Shown: positions 17,219 through 26,735, counted from the stretch's first letter. The stretch is 64,000 nucleotides of DNA from Actinacidiphila alni (GCF_900112845.1 NZ_FONG01000002.1:372001-436000), one strand, 5' to 3'. The notes: generated by a model from the letters alone, not told the origin. Program-made: numbers and translations.

Positions 17219-18064
17219 TCAGAACGGCCCGTAGAGCCGTTCCAGCACCACCGCGATGCCGTCCTCGTCATTGGACAGCGTCACCTCGTCCGCCACCTGG
17301 CGCAGATCCGGGTGCGCGTTGGCCATCGCGACGCCGTATCCGGCCCAGGCGAACATCGGCAGGTCATTGGGCATGTCACCGAAGGCGATGGTGTCGGCGG
17401 CCGTCACACCGAGCCGCCGCGCGGCCAGCGAGAGCCCGGTCGCCTTGGTCAGGCCCAGCGGCAGCAGTTCGACGATGCCCTCGCCCGCCATCGTCACGCC
17501 CACCAGGTCGCCGGCCACCTCGCGGGCGACCCGCGCGAGCCCGTCGTCGCCGAGCCCGGGGTGCTGCACGTACAGCTTGTTCAGGGGCGCGGCCCACAGC
17601 TCGTTCGGGTCGGTCATGTGGATGACGGGCAGCTCGGGGTTGTACGCGTAGCCCTCGCCGATCAGTACGTCGCCGGTCAGGCCGTCGCGGCTGGCGGCCA
17701 GGAACAGCGGGCCGACCTCGGCCTCGATCTTGGCCAGCGCGAGCCCGGCGAGCTGCCGGTCGAGGGTGACGGAGGTCAGCAGCCGGTGCGCGCCGGCGTC
17801 GTAGAGCTGGGCGCCCTGGCCGCAGACGGCCAGGCCCTGGTAGCCGAGGTCGTCCAGCACATGCCGGGTCCAGGGCACGGAGCGGCCGGTGACGATGATG
17901 TGGACGGCGCCGGCGGCGACGGCCGCGGCGAGCGCGTCCCTGGTCACCCGCGAGACGGTGCCGTCGCCGCGCAGCAGCGTCCCGTCCAGGTCGGTCGCGA
18001 TCAGCTTGTACGGCAGTGCCGGGGCCCCGGGCTCCGGGGCCCCCGCGTGCTCCGCCGTGCTCAC
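17219..18064 (-). CDS. Cof-type HAD phosphatase
   Basis: The 281-residue protein has a complete set of HAD motifs: [11 protein letters not shown] (nucleophile Asp25), VTGRSVPW (motif II Thr), a Lys in [12 protein letters not shown], and [17 protein letters not shown] (motif IV aspartates). A type IIB cap lies between motifs II and III. This is the Cof/YbjI family that dephosphorylates sugar phosphates, FMN or PLP; the substrate cannot be told from sequence. It overlaps the end of serS by 4 bp and is therefore co-translated with seryl-tRNA synthetase, an arrangement I recall in Streptomyces generally. It is a paralogue of the truncated gene at the left edge. Confidence 0.9.
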   Translation of the reverse strand: MSTAEHAGAPEPGAPALPYKLIATDLDGTLLRGDGTVSRVTRDALAAAVAAGAVHIIVTGRSVPWTRHVLDDLGYQGLAVCGQGAQLYDAGAHRLLTSVTLDRQLAGLALAKIEAEVGPLFLAASRDGLTGDVLIGEGYAYNPELPVIHMTDPNELWAAPLNKLYVQHPGLGDDGLARVAREVAGDLVGVTMAGEGIVELLPLGLTKATGLSLAARRLGVTAADTIAFGDMPNDLPMFAWAGYGVAMANAHPDLRQVADEVTLSNDEDGIAVVLERLYGPF

Positions 18065-19347
18065 TTGGCGCTGGTCGTGACGGGCTCCAGCACCTCACGG
18101 CCGCCGAGATACGGGCGCAGCACTTCCGGCACCCGTACGGAACCGTCCGCGAGCTGGTGATTCTCCAGGATCGCCACGATCGTCCGCGGCACCGCGCACA
18201 GCGTCCCGTTGAGCGTCGCCAGCGGCCGGGTGCCCTTCTCGTCCCGCAGCCGGATCGACAGCCGGCGGGACTGGAACTCGGTGGTGTTCGACGTCGAGGT
18301 CAGCTCGCGGTACTTGGCCTGCGTCGGGATCCACGCCTCGCAGTCGAACTTCCGCGACGCCGACGACCCCAGGTCGCCCGAGGCCAGCTCGATCACCTGG
18401 AACGGCAGTTCCAGCGCCGACAGCCACTGCTTCTCCCAGGCCAGCAGCCGCTGGTGCTCGGCCTCCGCGTCCTCCGGCGTGGTGTAGACGAACATCTCCA
18501 CCTTGTCGAACTGGTGGACGCGGATGATGCCGCGGGTGTCCTTGCCGTACGAGCCCGCCTCGCGCCGGTAGCAGGAGGAGAAGCCCGCGTAGCGCAGCGG
18601 CAGCTTGCCCGCGTCGATGATCTCGTCCATGTGATACGCGGCGAGCGGCACCTCGGAGGTGCCGACCAGGTACAGGTCGTCCTTCTCCAGGTAGTAGACG
18701 TCGTCCTCGACCTGGCCCAGGTAGCCGGTGCCAGCCATCGCGGACGGCTTGACCAGGGTCGGGGTCAGGACGGGCGTGAAGCCGGCCGCGGTGGCCTGCG
18801 CGATCGCCGCGTTGACCAGGGCCAGCTCCAGCAGCGCGCCGACGCCGGTCAGGTAGTAGAAGCGCGAGCCGGACACCTTGGCGCCGCGGTCGACGTCGAT
18901 GGCGCCGAGCAGCTCGCCCAGCTCCAGGTGGTCCTTGGGCGTGAAGCCCTCGGCGGCGAAGTCGCGCGGGGCGCCGTGCTGCTCGAGGACGACGAAGTCC
19001 TCCTCGCCGCCGATCGGCACGTCCGGGTGGACGAGATTGCCGAGCCGGAGCAGCAGCTGCTGGGCCTGCTCGGCCGCGTCGTGCTGCTCGGCGTCGGCGG
19101 CCTTGACCGCCTCGGCCAGCTCCTTCGTGCGGGCCAGCAGCTCCGCCTTCTCCTCGCCCTGCGCCTTCGGGATCAGCTTGCCGAGCTGCTTCTGCTCGGC
19201 GCGCAGTTCGTCGAAGCGGGTACTGGAGGTCCTGCGCCGTTCGTCGGCGGAGAGGAGGGAGTCGACGAGCGCGACGTCCTCTCCACGGGCGCGCTGCGAG
19301 GCGCGCACACGGTCGGGGTCCTCACGGAGCAGGCGAAGGTCAATCAC
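18061..19347 (-). CDS. serS: seryl-tRNA synthetase
   Basis: The 428-residue class II synthetase opens with [14 protein letters not shown]. An N-terminal antiparallel coiled coil (residues 30-105) binds the long variable arm of tRNA-Ser. The catalytic core has motif 2 ([20 protein letters not shown], about residue 257) and motif 3 ([20 protein letters not shown], about 395). It charges serine, including onto the tRNA-Ser(UGA) encoded at 38,890. The start is an ATG next to a DnaA-box-rich intergenic region, and HAD phosphatase translation is coupled at the 3' end. No T-box leader or attenuator was seen upstream. Confidence 0.97.
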   Translation of the reverse strand: MIDLRLLREDPDRVRASQRARGEDVALVDSLLSADERRRTSSTRFDELRAEQKQLGKLIPKAQGEEKAELLARTKELAEAVKAADAEQHDAAEQAQQLLLRLGNLVHPDVPIGGEEDFVVLEQHGAPRDFAAEGFTPKDHLELGELLGAIDVDRGAKVSGSRFYYLTGVGALLELALVNAAIAQATAAGFTPVLTPTLVKPSAMAGTGYLGQVEDDVYYLEKDDLYLVGTSEVPLAAYHMDEIIDAGKLPLRYAGFSSCYRREAGSYGKDTRGIIRVHQFDKVEMFVYTTPEDAEAEHQRLLAWEKQWLSALELPFQVIELASGDLGSSASRKFDCEAWIPTQAKYRELTSTSNTTEFQSRRLSIRLRDEKGTRPLATLNGTLCAVPRTIVAILENHQLADGSVRVPEVLRPYLGGREVLEPVTTSAK

Positions 19348-19978
19348 GGTGACAGGTTACCGGGGAGCGGGCATCGGCCGCGACAACTTAAGGGCTTTAT
19401 AGTGCGCTATGTCCGCTTCGACGGCAAAGCGAGGAAATTCCGAAAAGGAAAGAAAGCGGCCGGGGTCAACCGTATTCGCCCCGTCCCTCCCCCGGGTCAT
19501 CCGACCTGTGGAGAACCGGAGTTGATCACTGCGGCCCGGGCGTCGCGGTGCTGCGACGGGGCCGCTCGGAGGGGTTTCTCCCCAGAGTTATCCACAGGCC
19601 GCTGGGGATTACGATTCTTTGTCCACAGGGTGTGGGGAAGATCTGTGGAGAAGAACGGAGATCATTCTCCCGCTCCGGTGCTCGGCTATGGATTCCCCGT
19701 CCAAACCCGTTCCACACTCACTTTCGAGTGAGAAATGTTCCCTCGGGAGAGTTAGTCGGCGGAATTGGGGTGACGAGGGGTGACCTGTCCCCCTGTGGAC
19801 GGCGATGGTGCCTGTGTACAGATTTGTCGACTAGGTCGCGTTGCTGTGTCGACATGTCCCCAGTTACCCACAGGCGGCGTCCGATGCCTGTGGATAACTT
19901 CCGTGCCGTGGACAACGGCGGTGGACAATGGCGTGGACAGCGCAGCCCGACGACAGGAGGTTGACGGCTCAAGAGGGC
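19348..19978. promoter_or_regulatory. serS-pheA intergenic region with a cluster of DnaA-box-like 9-mers
   Basis: This 631-bp non-coding region upstream of serS contains three exact TTATCCACA/TTGTCCACA boxes: 19,588-19,596, 19,619-19,627 and, inverted, 19,889-19,897. One-mismatch relatives lie at 19,507-19,515, 19,644-19,652, 19,864-19,872, 19,908-19,916 and 19,919-19,927. Weaker ones lie at 19,794-19,802 and about 19,931-19,939. That is about ten boxes in 434 bp, in both orientations. The boxes match the actinobacterial DnaA consensus. No dnaA, dnaN, rpmH or gyrB is nearby, so this is not oriC. It may act as a DnaA-titrating site like the cluster outside oriC reported in S. coelicolor. The serS promoter must lie in the 19,350-19,500 part. 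Confidence 0.6.
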
Positions 19979-20908
19979 TCAGGCGCGCCCGTCGAGCGCC
20001 CGGTTCAGCCAGTCCGCCGCGTCCGTGAACTCCTCGTCCGTCGTGCCCCGTCCCACGCGCGCGGCGACCTCGTCGGCACGCGGGTACGAACCGAGGAAGC
20101 GGACGTTCAGGCAGCGGCGGCGCAGCCCCATCAGCGTCTCGCCGACGCGGCGGTCGGTGAGGTGGCCCTCGGCGTCCACCGAGAAGCAGTACTGCCCCAG
20201 GCCCCGCCCGGTCGGCCGGGACTCGATCCGCATCAGGTTGACCCCGCGGATCGCGAACTCCTGGAGCAGTTCCAGCAGCGCGCCGGGGTGGTCGTCGCGC
20301 AGCCAGAACACCGCGGACGTCTTGTCCGCGCCCGTCGGCGCCGCCAGCCGCGCGGGCCGGCCGACCAGGACGAAGCGGGTCGTCGCGTTCTGCGCGTCGT
20401 GAATCTCGGTGGCCAGCGGTTCCAGGCCGTACGTCGGCGCCGCGAACTCGCCCGCGAAGGCGCCGTCGAAGCGGCCCTCCTGCACGAGCCGCGCCCCGTC
20501 CGCATTGGACGCGGCCGACTCCCACACCGCGTCCGGCAGGTGCTCCGACAGCCAGCCGCGCACCTGCGCCTGGGCGGCCGGGTGCCCGGTCACCGTCTTG
20601 ACCTCGTTCAGCGCGGTGCCGGGCCGCACCAGCAGCGCGAAGGCGATCGGCAGCAGCACCTCGCGGTAGATCATCAGCGGCTCGCCGAACGCCAGCTCGT
20701 CCAGGGTGGCGGTGATGCCGCCCTCGACCGAGTTCTCGATCGGGACCAGGGCGCCGCCCGCCTCGCCGCGGCGCACCGCGTCCAGCGCTGCGGGCACCGA
20801 CACCATCGGCACCAGCTCGCGCGTGGCGGCCTCCGGCAGCGTCCGCAGCGCTGCCTCGGTGAACGTGCCTTCCGGACCCAGATAGGTGTAACGGCTCGCT
20901 GGCGACAT
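19979..20908 (-). CDS. pheA: prephenate dehydratase
   Basis: The 309-residue enzyme decarboxylates and dehydrates prephenate to phenylpyruvate in phenylalanine synthesis. The catalytic prephenate dehydratase domain (residues 1-185) opens with YTYLGPEGTFTEAAL, contains VPIENSVEGG and ends with the diagnostic TTRF motif (NATTRFVLVGR). A C-terminal ACT regulatory domain (about residues 205-280) has the GALLELL and ESRPT motifs that bind phenylalanine for feedback inhibition. There is no chorismate mutase domain, as usual in actinobacteria. The frame ends at 19,979, close to the last DnaA-box-like sequence. The plus-strand frames here are shadows. Confidence 0.95.
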   Translation of the reverse strand: MSPASRYTYLGPEGTFTEAALRTLPEAATRELVPMVSVPAALDAVRRGEAGGALVPIENSVEGGITATLDELAFGEPLMIYREVLLPIAFALLVRPGTALNEVKTVTGHPAAQAQVRGWLSEHLPDAVWESAASNADGARLVQEGRFDGAFAGEFAAPTYGLEPLATEIHDAQNATTRFVLVGRPARLAAPTGADKTSAVFWLRDDHPGALLELLQEFAIRGVNLMRIESRPTGRGLGQYCFSVDAEGHLTDRRVGETLMGLRRRCLNVRFLGSYPRADEVAARVGRGTTDEEFTDAADWLNRALDGRA

Positions 20909-20987
20909 ACGTTCAGCCTAATGGCCCGCACGGGGCGTGACCGCCGGTCCGCTGATCGTCCCGGCATACCGCCACACGATCCGGTGA

Positions 20988-22298
20988 TCAGCCTTCCAAC
21001 AGCGCCTGACCCACGTATTCTCCGGGTCCGCAGCCGGGCGGCACCGCGAACAGGCCGCTCGCCTCGTGCCGCAGGAAGCGCGACAGACCGTCGCCGCCGT
21101 CGAGCTTGCGCTGCACGGGCACGAAGCCCTTCACCGGGTCGGCCTGCCACGCCACGAAGAGCAGCCCGGCGTCCGGGGCGCCGTCCGTACCGATGCCGTC
21201 GTGGTACGAGAACGCGCGCCGCAGCATGGCCGCGCCGCCGTTGGAGGCCGGGGCCGCCACCCGGATGTGCGCGTCGCCCGCGATGGCCAGGGCGCCGTCC
21301 GGGCCGACCTTGTCCAGGTCGACCGGGGTGAATTCGGTGCCGCCGGACAGCGGCGCCCCGTCCGACTTGCGGCGCCCGATCACCTTCTCCTGCCGGGCCA
21401 CCGACAGGTGGTCCCAGGAGTCCAGCAGCATCCGGATCCGCCGGACGACCGCGTACGAACCGCCCGCCATCCACGCCGGGGACGCCGAGGAGCCCGCACC
21501 GCCGCCGGCGTGCTCCGGTACGAAGATCCGTTGCTGGAAATCGGCGTCGTCCGGCTTCGGATTGTTGGTGCCGTCGATCTGGCCCATCAGATTGCGGCCG
21601 GTCATCGGGTGCGCGGTCGCGCCGGGCGCGCGGTTGAAGCCGTTCATCTGCCAGCGCACCCGGGCCGCGTCGCCGGTCGCCTTCTGGATCACGCGCAGCG
21701 CGTGAAAGGCCACCAGCGCGTCGTCCGCCCCGATCTGCACCCACAGATCGCCGTTGCTGCGCTTGGGGTCGAGCGCGTCGCCCGCGAAGTCCGGCAGCGG
21801 TGCCAGCGCCTCGGGGAGGTGCGCGGTCAGCCCCGTACGGCCGAAGAAGCTGCGGCCGAAACCGAAGGTGACGGTCAGCGAGGACGGTCCCGCGTCGTAC
21901 GCGACCTGGTCGTCGTACGCCGCCGGGGTGGTCACCTCCGGATTCCCGGGCTGCGTCATCGTGCGCGCCGCGTCCGACCAGCGGCGCAGCACCGCGGCGG
22001 CCGCCTTGCGGTCCGTGCCCGGCGCCAGGTCGAAGGCGACCAGGTGGCCGTGCGCCTGCGCGGGCTCGACGATGCCGGCCTGCCGCGCGCCCTCGAAGGG
22101 GATGTGCGCGGAGCCGACCGTGGTCAGCGCGGTCGGCCCGTCCCCGACCGCCCGCGCCACGCCCGCCCCCGCGCCGCCGCCGACGACCAGCCCGGCCGCG
22201 CCCGCGGCCCCGGCGGTGCCGAGCAGCCGCCGCCTGCTGATCCCCGGCCCCTGGTCGGCCGGCGCCGCCGGCTCGTGGACCCGCTTCGTCGATTTCAC
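20988..22298 (-). CDS. efeB: Dyp-type heme peroxidase, Tat-exported (EfeB-like)
   Basis: The 436-residue protein has a twin-arginine signal at the N-terminus (ISRRRLLGTAGAAGAAGL, about residues 20-37). The DyP family features follow: GQIDGTNNP (the GxxDG motif with the catalytic Asp), DLWVQIGADD and the C-terminal FVPVQRKLDGGDGL. DyP/EfeB proteins bind heme b outside the membrane and oxidise dyes or release iron from heme. The last gene of the copper cluster on this strand, it starts at a GTG overlapping the copC/copD stop by 4 bp. Coupling to copper genes fits reports that DyP enzymes work with copper enzymes in Streptomyces development. Confidence 0.9.
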   Translation of the reverse strand: MKSTKRVHEPAAPADQGPGISRRRLLGTAGAAGAAGLVVGGGAGAGVARAVGDGPTALTTVGSAHIPFEGARQAGIVEPAQAHGHLVAFDLAPGTDRKAAAAVLRRWSDAARTMTQPGNPEVTTPAAYDDQVAYDAGPSSLTVTFGFGRSFFGRTGLTAHLPEALAPLPDFAGDALDPKRSNGDLWVQIGADDALVAFHALRVIQKATGDAARVRWQMNGFNRAPGATAHPMTGRNLMGQIDGTNNPKPDDADFQQRIFVPEHAGGGAGSSASPAWMAGGSYAVVRRIRMLLDSWDHLSVARQEKVIGRRKSDGAPLSGGTEFTPVDLDKVGPDGALAIAGDAHIRVAAPASNGGAAMLRRAFSYHDGIGTDGAPDAGLLFVAWQADPVKGFVPVQRKLDGGDGLSRFLRHEASGLFAVPPGCGPGEYVGQALLEG

Positions 22299-24334
22299 TG
22301 TGTGACCTGCATGTTCCTTGTCTGCGTCACCTCGTCGATGTCGGAGGTGCGGACGGTGACGGACACCTGCCAGGTGCCGGCCAGCGGGAGCTGGACGCCC
22401 GCCGCGCTCCAGTGGCCCTTCGTCAGATGCTGCAAGGTGACGTCGATGGGGCCGATCTTCTGCGCGGGCAGGGTGAACTGGACGTGCACCTCGGGCGCGT
22501 CCACCGGGGCGCCGGACGGCGTGGTCAGGAAGAGCTGGATCTCGTTGGCGCCCGGGCGGGCGGGGGAGACGGTCAGGCCCGCCGTGCCCTTGCCGTTCGG
22601 ACCGCCGGTGTCGTACGGGATCGACAGGCTCACCCGCGCGGGCGCCGAGGTGTCGCCGGTCCCGGTGCCGCCGCCGGTACTCGTCGCGGACGGCGCCGGC
22701 TTGAGGTCCTTCTGTTCCTCGGCGGCGCGGCCCGGCTGCGAGCCGGTCAGCATCGTGGTGATGGTCAGCAGGACGACCGCGACGAGGGCTTCGGTCAGCA
22801 CCGAACGCCGGAGCCTGCCCCGGGCAGGATCGGCGTCGCGCAGCTTCTTCGCGGTCGCGGTGTCCCGCGCGTTCTGCTGCCGCCGCAACTGCGCCGCCCG
22901 CGCCGGGTCGGCGTCCGGGCCCGTACCCGGGCCTGAACCCGTGCCCGTACCCGAGCCGGATGCCGTACCCGAGGAGCCCTTCACGGCCACGGAACCCGAC
23001 GCGGCCGACGAGCCCACCGCCACCGCCTCCGTCCGCGCCACCGGCGCGACCCCCAGCTCCCGCGTCCACCGCCGTGAGAACCAGGCGACCCCCACCAGCG
23101 CGCACACCAGGCAGATCTTGGTGAACAGCAGCTTCCCGTAGTGCGTGTCGAAGAAGGCCGCCCAGCTGCCCATCTGACGCCACGCCTGATACGTGCCGGT
23201 GCCGATCAGCAGTGTGACGGCGGTCAGCGCGATGAGCGAGAACCGGCGTACGGCGTACGCCTCGACCGTGCCCGCCGTGGAACGCGAGTACAGCGCGGTG
23301 AGGAGGGTGATCAGACCGCCGAGCCAGACCGCCATCGACAGCAGATGGACGATGTCGACGGGCATGGCGATCTGGTGCTGGATGCCGACCGAGGCGTGCT
23401 CGGCCATCGCCCAGGTGGCGGCGATGCCGATCGCCACCACGGTGCCGCCGATGCCCAGACCCCAGGCCAGGTCGGCGCGTTCCTCCGGATCCTCGCGTTT
23501 GGCGTAGCTGCCGAAGAGCACGGCGAGGAAGACGGCCGCCGCCGCGAGCAGCAGCAGCCGGGAGACCAGCGCCGCGCCCGGCCGGGTCTCCAGCACCTGC
23601 CGGATCACGTCGAGGTCCACCGCGTCGCCGAGCCCGGTGCCGTTGGCGTACGGGCCGCGCAGCATCAGCAGCGCGATGGTGGCGGCGACCAGCGCCGCCC
23701 AGCCGCCGGCCGCCAGCCGCTGCATGGACCGCAGCAGCGCGCCGCGCGGCCAGCACACCGACAGGAACACCGAACTGCCCACCAGCAGCGCGAAACCGGC
23801 GTAGGCGACGTAGCGGCCGATGCCGTAGAGCGTGGCCGCCGCGCCGCCGCCGACCGCCGAGACGCCCGACAGGTCGACGCTGGTCTTAGACGGCGCGCCG
23901 ACCGAGAAGGTGAAGGCGCCGGCCACCGGGTGGCTATCCTGCGAGATCGCCTTCCACGCCACCGTGTACGTGCCGTCGCCGAGGCCGGTCCGCAGCGGCA
24001 CGGTCGCGGTCGAGCCGGTGTCCTTGCCGCTCGCCGCGTGCTGCGGCTTGCCCGCCGCCACGTCCTTGCCCTGCGGGTCGAGCACCCGCAGCGAGTCCGC
24101 GGACAGCAGGACGCCCTCGGAGAAGGTGAGCAGCACACTGCTCGGCGCGCTCTGCACGACCGAACCGTCCGCCGGATCGGTACGGATCAGCGCCGCGTGC
24201 GCGTCCGCCGGCGCCGCGACGCCGAGCAGCAGCGCGAGCAGCGCGCCGAGGCAGGCCGCGAGGGCGGCGAGCCGCCGCGGACCGCCGGGGGACGCAGCCC
24301 GACGGGGGATCAACGGTGTCAGCCGTGCGTTCAT
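22295..24334 (-). CDS. CopC-CopD copper resistance/uptake fusion
   Basis: The protein has 679 residues. A signal peptide (residues 1-45, ending APADAHA) precedes a mature N-terminal CopC domain: His right after cleavage in HAALIRTDPADGS, then SQDSHPVAGAFTF with a second His for Cu(II). A CopD membrane domain with eight or nine helices follows (residues 160-430), with the usual His/Met in AEHASVGIQHQIAMPVDIVHL. After a Gly/Ser/Thr linker of repeated GTGSGPGTG units there is one more helix and an extracellular beta-sandwich (residues 560-679, YtkA-like). CopC-CopD moves copper across the membrane. It is coupled to the DyP gene downstream and follows the PCu(A)C gene by 8 bp. Confidence 0.9.
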   Translation of the reverse strand: MNARLTPLIPRRAASPGGPRRLAALAACLGALLALLLGVAAPADAHAALIRTDPADGSVVQSAPSSVLLTFSEGVLLSADSLRVLDPQGKDVAAGKPQHAASGKDTGSTATVPLRTGLGDGTYTVAWKAISQDSHPVAGAFTFSVGAPSKTSVDLSGVSAVGGGAAATLYGIGRYVAYAGFALLVGSSVFLSVCWPRGALLRSMQRLAAGGWAALVAATIALLMLRGPYANGTGLGDAVDLDVIRQVLETRPGAALVSRLLLLAAAAVFLAVLFGSYAKREDPEERADLAWGLGIGGTVVAIGIAATWAMAEHASVGIQHQIAMPVDIVHLLSMAVWLGGLITLLTALYSRSTAGTVEAYAVRRFSLIALTAVTLLIGTGTYQAWRQMGSWAAFFDTHYGKLLFTKICLVCALVGVAWFSRRWTRELGVAPVARTEAVAVGSSAASGSVAVKGSSGTASGSGTGTGSGPGTGPDADPARAAQLRRQQNARDTATAKKLRDADPARGRLRRSVLTEALVAVVLLTITTMLTGSQPGRAAEEQKDLKPAPSATSTGGGTGTGDTSAPARVSLSIPYDTGGPNGKGTAGLTVSPARPGANEIQLFLTTPSGAPVDAPEVHVQFTLPAQKIGPIDVTLQHLTKGHWSAAGVQLPLAGTWQVSVTVRTSDIDEVTQTRNMQVTQ

Positions 24335-24342
24335 CGCTGCGG

Positions 24343-24882
24343 TCAGCCCTTCGGGTCCGGGTCCGTGGTGGAGGTGTCCGTGTCCGGGCGGTACGTCGTC
24401 GGCCGTACGGGCACGGTGACCGTGACCGTGGCGGGCGTCGCGTGGGTGAAGTGCAGTCGCAGGGTGACCTTCTCACCGACGCCCGGCTTGTGGGTCAGCC
24501 GCTCCAGCATCATGTGGTCGCCGCCGGTGCCCAGCGTCAGCCTGCCGTGCGCGGGCACGGTCAGCGCCGTCACCTGCCGCATGGTGGTGCCCGTCGTGGT
24601 GTGCAGGGTCGCGGACGCCGACAGCGACGTGGTCACCGAGGTGAGCTGCGCGTCGCCGCCGCCGGTGTTGACCACCGTCACGTACGCGGCGGCCTCGTCC
24701 GTCAGCAGCGGTTGCGGTATGTAGCCGGTGCTGACCGCGACCTTTCCCGTACCGCCGCCGGCCGGGCCGCTTCCCGGGCCGTCGCCGGAGGAGCCGTCGC
24801 TCAGCGCGACGCCCGCGCCGGTCGCCAGCGCCACCGCCGCCGTACCGGCGACCGCGCCGATCAGTGCGCGCCGCCGCCTCAC
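24343..24882 (-). CDS. periplasmic copper chaperone PCu(A)C
   Basis: The protein has 179 residues with an N-terminal membrane anchor or signal (RRRRALIGAVAGTAAVALAT). The beta-sandwich carries the PCu(A)C copper site, with His in SASATLHTTTG, Met in GTTMRQV and the pair GGDHMML near residue 130 (the family pattern H-x10-M-x21-H-x-M). It delivers Cu(I) to the CuA/CuB centres of cytochrome oxidase, working with SCO1. It overlaps the SCO1 gene by 4 bp (start GTG at 24,882). Confidence 0.88.
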   Translation of the reverse strand: MRRRRALIGAVAGTAAVALATGAGVALSDGSSGDGPGSGPAGGGTGKVAVSTGYIPQPLLTDEAAAYVTVVNTGGGDAQLTSVTTSLSASATLHTTTGTTMRQVTALTVPAHGRLTLGTGGDHMMLERLTHKPGVGEKVTLRLHFTHATPATVTVTVPVRPTTYRPDTDTSTTDPDPKG

Positions 24883-25598
24883 GGCGCCTCGCTCCTGATG
24901 ATCTTCGGCAGGTCGGCGGCGAACTGCTCCGCCGTGGTGCCGGACATGTAGAGGACGTGCGCCTTGTTGTCCTTGGGCCAGAAGGCCAGCACCTCGGCGC
25001 CGTGCGTGACGGTGATGCTGCCGTCCTTCTCCTTGACCGGCGGGTCGATGCCGACGCCGACCGAGCGGGCCGCGGCCTGGATGGTGGCGAATTTGCCGGT
25101 CAGCCCGATGAAGGACTTGTCCATCGCGCCGAGCCACTCGGTCAGCCGCGCCGGGGTGTCGCGCTCCGGGTCGGAGCTGACGAAGACCACCCGCAGCGCG
25201 TCCTGGTCGGCCTTGGACAGCTTGGCCTTGGCCAGCGCCAGGTCGCTCATGGTGGTCGGGCAGACGTCGGGGCAGTGCGTGTAGCCGAAGAAGAGCAGCG
25301 TCGGGTGCCCGGCGGTCTCCTTCACCAGGTCGTACGGCTTGCCCTGGTTGTCGGTCAGATCGAGGGCCGGCTTGGCGAACGGCGTGTCGAGCACGGTGCC
25401 CGGCTTCTGCGGTGCCTCGGCGGACACGGCCGCCACATTGGCGTTCGCCGACGAGTCGGCGTCGCTGCCGCAGCCGGTGAGCAGCAGCGCGCCCGCGGCG
25501 GCGAGCGCCGCTGCGGACAGCACGGCGGTACGGGTACGGGTCCTGCCGGTCGTAAGGGTCACGCGGGTCGTACGAGGGGTGGTGCCGGTGGTGCGCAT
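24879..25598 (-). CDS. SCO1/SenC-family copper metallochaperone lipoprotein
   Basis: The protein has 239 residues. A lipobox (ALLLTGCGSDAD) at about residue 45 predicts a lipoprotein. The thioredoxin-like SCO domain carries the copper ligands CPDVC (in YTHCPDVCPTTMSDLAL, about residue 112) and a His in GSITVTHGAEVLAFW. FVSSDPERDTPARL is the family's second signature. SCO proteins mature the CuA site of cytochrome oxidase. It is preceded by YcnI and followed, with a 4-bp overlap, by PCu(A)C in one copper operon. Confidence 0.92.
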   Translation of the reverse strand: MRTTGTTPRTTRVTLTTGRTRTRTAVLSAAALAAAGALLLTGCGSDADSSANANVAAVSAEAPQKPGTVLDTPFAKPALDLTDNQGKPYDLVKETAGHPTLLFFGYTHCPDVCPTTMSDLALAKAKLSKADQDALRVVFVSSDPERDTPARLTEWLGAMDKSFIGLTGKFATIQAAARSVGVGIDPPVKEKDGSITVTHGAEVLAFWPKDNKAHVLYMSGTTAEQFAADLPKIIRSEAP

Positions 25599-25690
25599 GA
25601 AGGTGATGCCCCTTCAGTGGACGGAGGGGCCGGGCGGGCACGGCTCGCGTGCGCCGCCCGGCGGTTGTACGGGAAATCCGTGAGCCGTGG

Positions 25691-26440
25691 TCAGGCGGAC
25701 GGGTTCCGGCGGCGCCCGGCGAAGACGCCGTAGCCGATTCCGATGGCGCCGACGACGATGCCCGCGACGCCCAGGGCGCGGGCGGTGCCGTCGCTGCTGT
25801 CGGAGGACGAGGCGGCCGACGTCTGTGAACCGTTGGACGAGCCCGACGCCTTGGCGTCCGCGGCGCTCGCCGACGGCGAGGCCGAGGCGCCGCTGTCGGT
25901 GGCCGCCGCCGTCAGCTTCAGGGTCGGCGCCGGGTGCTGCGGTTCGGGCTGGCCCTCCTGCGGCACGTCGATCCAGCGCACGATGTCACCGTTGTCGTAC
26001 GTCTGGAGCGCCTTGAAGACCAGCGAGTCCGTGTCGCTCGGCAGCGGCCCGAAGGAGACGGGGAACTGCTGGAACTGCCCGGGGGCGATTTTCCCACCGC
26101 TCCAGGTGATCTTGGTGACCGCCTCGTCGATGGTGCCGTCGTCCGAGGTCAGCGGCTTGGCCAGCTTCGTCTTGGTGATCTGTGCGGTCCAGCCGGGCAC
26201 GGGCTGGATGGAGACCGAGGCGACCGGGTGGTCGGCCGGCAGATTGACCTCCAGCTTCGTGGTGGACGCGCTGTCCTCCTCGTTGGGCACCTTGAAGGCG
26301 ACCGTGCTGTAACTGCCCTTGGCCGCCGCGTTCGGCGTCACGGTCACATGGGCGAAGGCGGGGACGGCGGCCAGGAGGACGGTGGCGCCGGCGAAAGCGG
26401 CGACGGTCGCGGCACGGCCGCGCATACGTGAGCTGCTCAT
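25691..26440 (-). CDS. YcnI-like DUF1775 copper-binding protein
   Basis: The protein has 249 residues. A signal peptide ends at VPAFA, leaving a His (HVTVTP) at the mature N-terminus, which in characterised YcnI proteins is a Cu(II) ligand. The beta-sandwich contains SASTTKLEVNLPADHPVASV and PGWTAQITKTKLAKPL, followed by an Ala/Ser-rich linker. A C-terminal membrane anchor (RALGVAGIVVGAIGIGYGVFAG) and RRRNPSA end the protein. It leads the copper operon SCO1-PCu(A)C-CopCD-DyP; the 92-bp gap to SCO1 may hold an internal promoter. The start at 26,440 is the ATG followed by SSSRMRGRAATVAAF. Confidence 0.9.
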   Translation of the reverse strand: MSSSRMRGRAATVAAFAGATVLLAAVPAFAHVTVTPNAAAKGSYSTVAFKVPNEEDSASTTKLEVNLPADHPVASVSIQPVPGWTAQITKTKLAKPLTSDDGTIDEAVTKITWSGGKIAPGQFQQFPVSFGPLPSDTDSLVFKALQTYDNGDIVRWIDVPQEGQPEPQHPAPTLKLTAAATDSGASASPSASAADAKASGSSNGSQTSAASSSDSSDGTARALGVAGIVVGAIGIGYGVFAGRRRNPSA

Positions 26441-26575
26441 GGCAGGGGGATGCTCCAGTTTCTCCGCTGTCCACAGGACGTGGGCAGCGGGACGACGGTG
26501 ACGTGGCGTGGACCCGCGGACCGCGGCATTCGGCGGCGTCCGGCGCATCGGCTGCGCACAGGTGACGCACAGTGC

Positions 26576-26621
26576 CGTGCGTGCATACGTGCATGCATGC
26601 GTGCATGCGTACGTGCATGCG
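26576..26621. repeat. 46-bp perfect alternating pyrimidine-purine tract
   Basis: From 26,576 to 26,621 every step alternates C/T with G/A, mostly GTGC, GCATGC and ACGT units, and the tract is rich in self-complementary words (TGCATGCA, GTAC, ACGT). Such runs are the standard prediction for left-handed Z-DNA and cruciform formation under negative supercoiling. It lies in the 295-bp non-coding gap upstream of the copper operon (ycnI start at 26,440) and downstream of the Met/His-rich membrane protein. I found no other site in this gap. Confidence 0.6.
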
Positions 26622-26735
26622 GTCGGCGGAGGCGTGGGCGGCGGCCCGCACCCGCGCGCCACCGTCGCCGTACCCGTGGCACCCCGTGCGGCCGAAGAGC
26701 GGCACACGAGGGGAGACGGTACGAGCGCGGGAGCG

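Noticed and set aside
19348..19978. Chromosomal origin (oriC)
   Set aside because: DnaA boxes are present but dnaA, dnaN, gyrB and rpmH are absent, and the neighbours are serS and pheA.
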